Below are positions 5,076-7,741 of a stretch of 7,741 bases of DNA, piece after piece. The stretch covers positions 1 through 7,741 of the forward strand of contig JAOPYW010000159.1 of assembly GCA_025964405.1 (NCBI GenBank), in the 5' to 3' direction. Position numbers and translations under genes: made by a program. The number at the start of each line of letters is the position of its first letter. Within the stretch, counting starts at the first letter, position 1. The notes under the pieces are model-generated. The model was not told the DNA's origin, made no database searches, and saw nothing but the letters and a program-made list of their open reading frames with translations. The DNA comes from Thermoleophilia bacterium (GTDB taxonomy: Bacteria > Actinomycetota > Thermoleophilia > Gaiellales > SKUG01).

Positions 5076-6045
5076 CCGCTGGCGGGGTGACGCGGTCGCC
5101 ATGCGCGGGGTCGATGACACGGATGCGTTCGCGCGAGCCCTGATCAACATCCTCGAGGATGCGGACCACGAGCGTGAACGACTGCAGCTGACGCACAGCG
5201 CACTGCTCAACATGCTCGACGACTTCGTGTCGGACAAGGGTCGCGTCGACGACACCCAGCGCGCGACGCTCAACATCCTCGAGGATTTCGAGGTGGCGAC
5301 CTCGCGCCTCCGCGAGGCGAACGTGGAGCTGACCCAGCTCGACGTGCTCAAGAGCGAGTTCGTCGCGATGGCCTCGCACGAGCTGCGCACCCCGCTCACG
5401 TCGATCACCGGGTTCGCCACCACGATGCTCACGCGCTGGCAGACGCTCAGCGAGGGCGACAAGTACGAGTTCGTCGGCATCATCGACGCCCAGTCGCAGC
5501 GGTTGTCGCGGCTCGTGGAGGGACTGCTCACGATCTCGCGGATCGAGAGCGGCGCGCTGCGCACGCTGAAGACGAAGATCAGCGTGGGCGATTCGGCGCG
5601 GCGCGCGATGCGCGAACTCGGCGTCACCGACGTACAGGTGGAGTGCGACGACACGCTCGTGGTGCTGGCGGACCCCGATCACTTCCAGCAGATCATCGTG
5701 AACCTCGTCTCCAACGCGCGCACGCACGGCCGGGCCCCCATCACCATCTCCGCGCAGGCCGAGGCCGACCGGGTCAGCATCCGCGTCACCGATTGCGGCG
5801 CAGGCGTGCCCGCGACCTTCGTCGACCGGCTCTTCGTGCGCTTCGCGCAGGCCGGAGCGGGAACCAGCCGGGCCAGCGCCGACGGCTCCGGAGTGGGCTC
5901 GGGGCTCGGGCTCTCCATCGTGCAGGCCCTGGTGGAGGCCCACGGTGGCGACGTCTGGTACGAGCCGAACACACCCACGGGATCCTGCTTCGGCGTGCAC
6001 CTGCCGGGCACGGCCGCCGTGCGCGGGTCGCAGGTCGACGCCTGA
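5068..6045 (+). CDS. Soluble sensor histidine kinase (HisKA plus HATPase_c)
   Basis: This 325-residue kinase has no transmembrane segment and no sensory domain of its own. Residues 20-90 are helical and hold three ALxNxLED motifs spaced exactly 21 residues apart. The dimerisation/phosphotransfer domain follows, with the H-box SEFVAMASHELRTPLTSI and phospho-acceptor H104. The ATP-binding domain has an N-box (QQIIVNLVSNARTHG, N216), a G1 box (VTDCGAGVP, D242), an F-box (DRLFVRFAQ) and a G2 box (G277-S-G-L-G281). All residues needed for autophosphorylation appear present. The start at 5068 overlaps the PAS gene by 8 bp with no clear ribosome site, implying translational coupling; an in-frame ATG at 5101 is a possible alternative. 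No response regulator gene lies in the window, so the phosphoryl acceptor is unknown. The PAS protein is the likely sensory subunit. Confidence 0.92.
   Translation: MPDRWRGDAVAMRGVDDTDAFARALINILEDADHERERLQLTHSALLNMLDDFVSDKGRVDDTQRATLNILEDFEVATSRLREANVELTQLDVLKSEFVAMASHELRTPLTSITGFATTMLTRWQTLSEGDKYEFVGIIDAQSQRLSRLVEGLLTISRIESGALRTLKTKISVGDSARRAMRELGVTDVQVECDDTLVVLADPDHFQQIIVNLVSNARTHGRAPITISAQAEADRVSIRVTDCGAGVPATFVDRLFVRFAQAGAGTSRASADGSGVGSGLGLSIVQALVEAHGGDVWYEPNTPTGSCFGVHLPGTAAVRGSQVDA
5137..5289 (+). repeat. Three ALxNxLED motifs at exact 63-bp spacing
   Basis: ALINILEDA, ALLNMLDDF and ATLNILEDF occur in the N-terminal helix of the kinase. Their Asn residues are N27, N48 and N69, and the matching AAC codons start at 5146, 5209 and 5272. 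The 21-residue period equals three heptads, as expected for a continuous coiled coil. The sequence between the motifs is not conserved. Confidence 0.8.
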
Positions 6046-6048
6046 GCC

Positions 6049-6078
6049 ACGAGCCGGGTCAGGACGAGCGGGGTCAGG
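6049..6078. repeat. Perfect-register tandem 15-bp direct repeat upstream of the catalase
   Basis: ACGAGCCGGGTCAGG (6049-6063) is followed immediately by ACGAGCGGGGTCAGG (6064-6078), a 14 of 15 match. The repeat starts 3 bp after the kinase stop codon and lies just upstream of the AT-rich patch that may hold the catalase promoter. A 15-bp period is about one and a half helical turns. It could be a regulator binding site or a chance duplication. Confidence 0.6.
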
Positions 6079-6088
6079 GAGACTTCGG

Positions 6089-6108
6089 TACTTACTAGCA
6101 TTACTACT
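6089..6108 (+). promoter_or_regulatory. AT-rich candidate promoter region of the catalase gene
   Basis: This patch is conspicuously AT-rich for the window and includes TAGCAT (6096-6101), a 4 of 6 match to TATAAT, plus TTACTA at 6092 and again at 6101. It would give a leader of about 60 nt before the catalase start. No convincing -35 is present, so a regulator-dependent promoter or an alternative sigma factor is possible. Confidence 0.3.
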
Positions 6109-6167
6109 GGTGCGTGCGCGGCATGCTCTGACGGCGACCCACCCGTCCCCTCACTTTGGAGCACTGC

Positions 6168-7505
6168 ATGATCCTGCGCATCGACCGATGGTTGACCGAA
6201 CTTCCGCCGCCGTCGGATCCCGATCCCGAGGGCGCGCGCATCGTGCAGGAGCTGATGGGTGGCAAGTTCGGGGAGATGTCGACCTTCCTCAACTACACGT
6301 TCCAGTCGTTCAACTTCCGCGACCGGCAGAAGGCGCGCCCGTTCTTCGACCTGATCTCCAACATCGCCGCGGAGGAGTTCGGGCACATCGAGCTCGTGGC
6401 GGCGACGATCAACTCGATGCTCACCGACGATGCGAGCATCGCCGATTCGGTCGACCCGGCGAACTCCCCCCTCCTCGGCATGGCGGGCCTCGCGGCGAAC
6501 CCGCACCACTTCGTGAACGGCGGCAAGGGCGCGCTCCCGCAGGATTCGCGCGGCCTGCCGTGGACCGGTGACAACGTCTTCTCGAGCGGCGACCTGCTGT
6601 CTGACCTCACGCACAACTACTTCCTCGAGACCGGCGCACGGTCGGGCAAGCTGCGGGTCTACGAGGCGGTCGACCATCCGGCCGCACGCGCGCTGACCGG
6701 CTACCTGCTGGTGCGCGGCGGCGTGCATCAGGTGGCCTACGCGCGGGCCGTGGAGAACCTCACCGGCGCCGACCTCACCAAGCTCTTCCCCGGGCCGCGC
6801 GTACCGTCGATGTCGATCAAGGAATCGGTGCCGTACATCGAGCGCGGCGACCATCGTCGCCTCTACCGCTTCTCCCCCGACGACTACCGCGAGCTCGCAG
6901 CCGTGTTCAACGGCGACCACCCCGAGACCGGTGAGCCGCTCGAAGTCGTGGACGAGGATCCGACGCTGCGCCCGCTGCCCGTCGACCTCCCGTCGCAGAA
7001 CGACGTGTTCGCGCCCGGGTATTCGACCGAGGAGATCACCGAGATCGTCGACCAGCTGCGCAAGAAGGCCGGGTTCCCCGACGAGCCGATCGGCGACGTG
7101 ACGCCCGTGCCGCGCCCGAAGCGCGGACGTTCCCGATCAACGGCCAGCATGGCCGGCACCCGGGGCGCCACGAAGAAGGCAGCCAAGGGGGCGACGTCGA
7201 CCAAGCGCGGAGCCAGCATGCCGACGAAGGCCGCGCTCAAGCCGCCTGCGGCGGCGCAGTCGAAGGCCTCGACCAAGCAGGCCGGCCCGAAGGTGACCAC
7301 GAAGGGCACGCCCGCGAACGCGAAGGCCCAGGCCTCTGCGACGAAGGCTGCTGCCACCAAGAAGGCGAAGGCCGGGGCTGCGGCAACGAAGCGCACGACG
7401 GCCGCGAACCCCGGGTCGAAGCCCGCGCCCAAGGCAGCACCGAAGGCGACAACGAAGGCCAAGCCCGCGAAGTCGGCCACGGCGAAGCGATCGCGCAAGA
7501 CGTGA
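6168..7505 (+). CDS. Manganese catalase with a histone H1-like C-terminal tail
   Basis: This 445-residue protein should dismute hydrogen peroxide to water and oxygen at a di-manganese centre in a ferritin-like four-helix bundle. The core (about 1-305) has the five ligands at family spacing: E36 (GKFGEMSTFLNY), E70 and H73 (AAEEFGHIE), E154 (NYFLETGARSGKLRVYEA) and H187 (RGGVHQVAYA). Y43 matches the active-site Tyr42 of the Lactobacillus plantarum enzyme. Known Mn catalases are about 260-300 residues. Here, residues 316-445 add a low-complexity Lys/Ala/Thr/Pro tail with about 34 Lys/Arg and no Asp or Glu. The ATG at 6168 has GGAG 6 nt upstream; a TTG at 6156 in the same frame overlaps that site and is unlikely. 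There is no signal peptide, so it acts in the cytoplasm, possibly on the nucleoid. The downstream gene is convergent, 15 bp away. Confidence 0.93.
   Translation: MILRIDRWLTELPPPSDPDPEGARIVQELMGGKFGEMSTFLNYTFQSFNFRDRQKARPFFDLISNIAAEEFGHIELVAATINSMLTDDASIADSVDPANSPLLGMAGLAANPHHFVNGGKGALPQDSRGLPWTGDNVFSSGDLLSDLTHNYFLETGARSGKLRVYEAVDHPAARALTGYLLVRGGVHQVAYARAVENLTGADLTKLFPGPRVPSMSIKESVPYIERGDHRRLYRFSPDDYRELAAVFNGDHPETGEPLEVVDEDPTLRPLPVDLPSQNDVFAPGYSTEEITEIVDQLRKKAGFPDEPIGDVTPVPRPKRGRSRSTASMAGTRGATKKAAKGATSTKRGASMPTKAALKPPAAAQSKASTKQAGPKVTTKGTPANAKAQASATKAAATKKAKAGAAATKRTTAANPGSKPAPKAAPKATTKAKPAKSATAKRSRKT
7113..7502 (+). other. Lys/Ala-rich histone H1-like tail region of the catalase
   Basis: Residues 316-445 of the catalase are made almost wholly of K, R, A, T, P, S and G. 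Short motifs such as ATKKAAK, ATKAAATKKAKAG and KPAPKAAPKATTKAKPAK recur. The composition matches the tails of eukaryotic histone H1, mycobacterial HupB and AlgP-like proteins, which bind DNA without sequence specificity. It stays in frame with the catalase through the stop at 7503-7505, so it belongs to the same polypeptide. The DNA-binding role is inferred. Confidence 0.88.
7209..7220 (+). promoter_or_regulatory. Possible internal ribosome binding site and in-frame ATG in the tail
   Basis: GGAG (7209-7212) sits 5 nt before an in-frame ATG (7218-7220, catalase M351). Initiation here would give a free 95-residue Lys/Ala-rich polypeptide starting MPTKAALKPP. The codons also serve the full-length protein (RGASM), so the site may be accidental. 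Confidence 0.2.
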
Positions 7506-7520
7506 TCGCAACCCCCAACG

Positions 7521-7741
7521 TCAGTCGTCGAGGAGCTCCACGAGGCGCGTCGTGGTGCGCCAACTGCGGATCGTCATCGACTGGTACGGCTCGGTTCCGA
7601 CGATGCGGCCGAGCCGACTCTTCGTGCGCTCGGCGCTCAGTCGTTGCGAGTAGATGACGCCCGCTCCGGGCCAGACGCGGTCGACTCCGTCGCGCGGTTG
7701 GAACACGGTCATCGCGTCCTCGCCCGTGATGCCGATGAGGA
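7521..7741 (-). CDS. DUF1697-type protein, C-terminal part (runs off right edge)
   Basis: The final 73 codons of a minus-strand gene are visible; the frame is open to the window edge, so the ATG at 7712 is probably internal. The visible sequence reads LIGITGEDAMTVFQPRDGVD, then GVIYSQRLSAERTKSRLGRI, then EPYQSMTIRSWRTTTRLVEL, ending LLDD. The pattern of a strand, YS..L, RTKSRL and Y..MTIR.WRTTTKL at the extreme C-terminus resembles the end of DUF1697 (PF08002) proteins, small cytoplasmic proteins of unknown function. It converges on the catalase gene with only 15 bp between the stops and no obvious hairpin. The assignment is by eye from a partial sequence. Confidence 0.65.
   Translation of the reverse strand, partial: LIGITGEDAMTVFQPRDGVDRVWPGAGVIYSQRLSAERTKSRLGRIVGTEPYQSMTIRSWRTTTRLVELLDD

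Noticed and set aside
6156..6167. TTG start for the catalase
   Set aside because: The TTG overlaps the GGAG that serves the ATG at 6168, and MILRIDRW is the usual family N-terminus.
5014..6920. Long minus-strand frames opposite the kinase and catalase
   Set aside because: They are antisense to genes with complete catalytic motifs and show shadow composition.
7137..7511. Arg/Leu/Gly-rich minus-strand frame opposite the catalase tail
   Set aside because: It is the direct antisense reading of the Lys/Ala-rich repeats; composition follows from the other strand.
7503..7523. Search for a terminator between the convergent catalase and DUF1697-type genes
   Set aside because: Only 15 bp separate the stops and no stable inverted repeat or U-tract was visible.

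Overview
The window is GC-rich and densely coded. It most resembles an actinobacterium, probably of the Thermoleophilia/Solirubrobacterales type. The pointers are an 'RPRLSYANVM...LGGTA(F/Y)AA' secreted-protein N-terminus running into an 'ITGKxIKDSSIT...DVKN' repeat, a secreted protein with two bacterial Ig-like repeats, strong C/G bias at third codon positions, and apparently leaderless promoters. The placement rests on family resemblance read by eye, not on a search.

Layout. (1) 1-231, minus: 5' end of a secreted/surface protein whose remainder lies off the left edge. (2) 326-2175, plus: a class III (formaldehyde dehydrogenase type) zinc alcohol dehydrogenase whose stop overlaps the start of an MBL-fold hydrolase (ATGA); probably a two-gene thiol-dependent formaldehyde oxidation operon. 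(3) 2213-2596, plus: a small NYN/YacP-type PIN-like nuclease gene with a likely leaderless promoter. (4) 2586-3599, minus: a secreted two-Ig-repeat protein, tail-to-tail with gene 3 and overlapping it by 11 bp. (5) 3732-4031, minus: a small acidic protein of unknown function. (6) 4239-6045, plus: a translationally coupled pair, a PAS protein with nine tandem heptads and then a soluble histidine kinase with three 21-residue-spaced ALxNxLED motifs; they look like one cytoplasmic sensor kinase split over two polypeptides. (7) 6168-7505, plus: a manganese catalase with all five metal ligands and a roughly 130-residue Lys/Ala-rich, acid-free histone H1-like tail. (8) 7521 to the right edge, minus: the C-terminus of a DUF1697-type protein, convergent with the catalase.

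Functional themes are detoxification (formaldehyde, hydrogen peroxide), cytoplasmic signalling and cell-surface proteins. The most unusual item is the catalase with the DNA-binding-like tail. Next come the split PAS/kinase pair with its two repeat systems, and a perfect-register 15-bp tandem repeat between the kinase and the catalase. No tRNA, rRNA, CRISPR array, transposase or phage gene was seen. No non-coding stretch exceeds about 210 bp.
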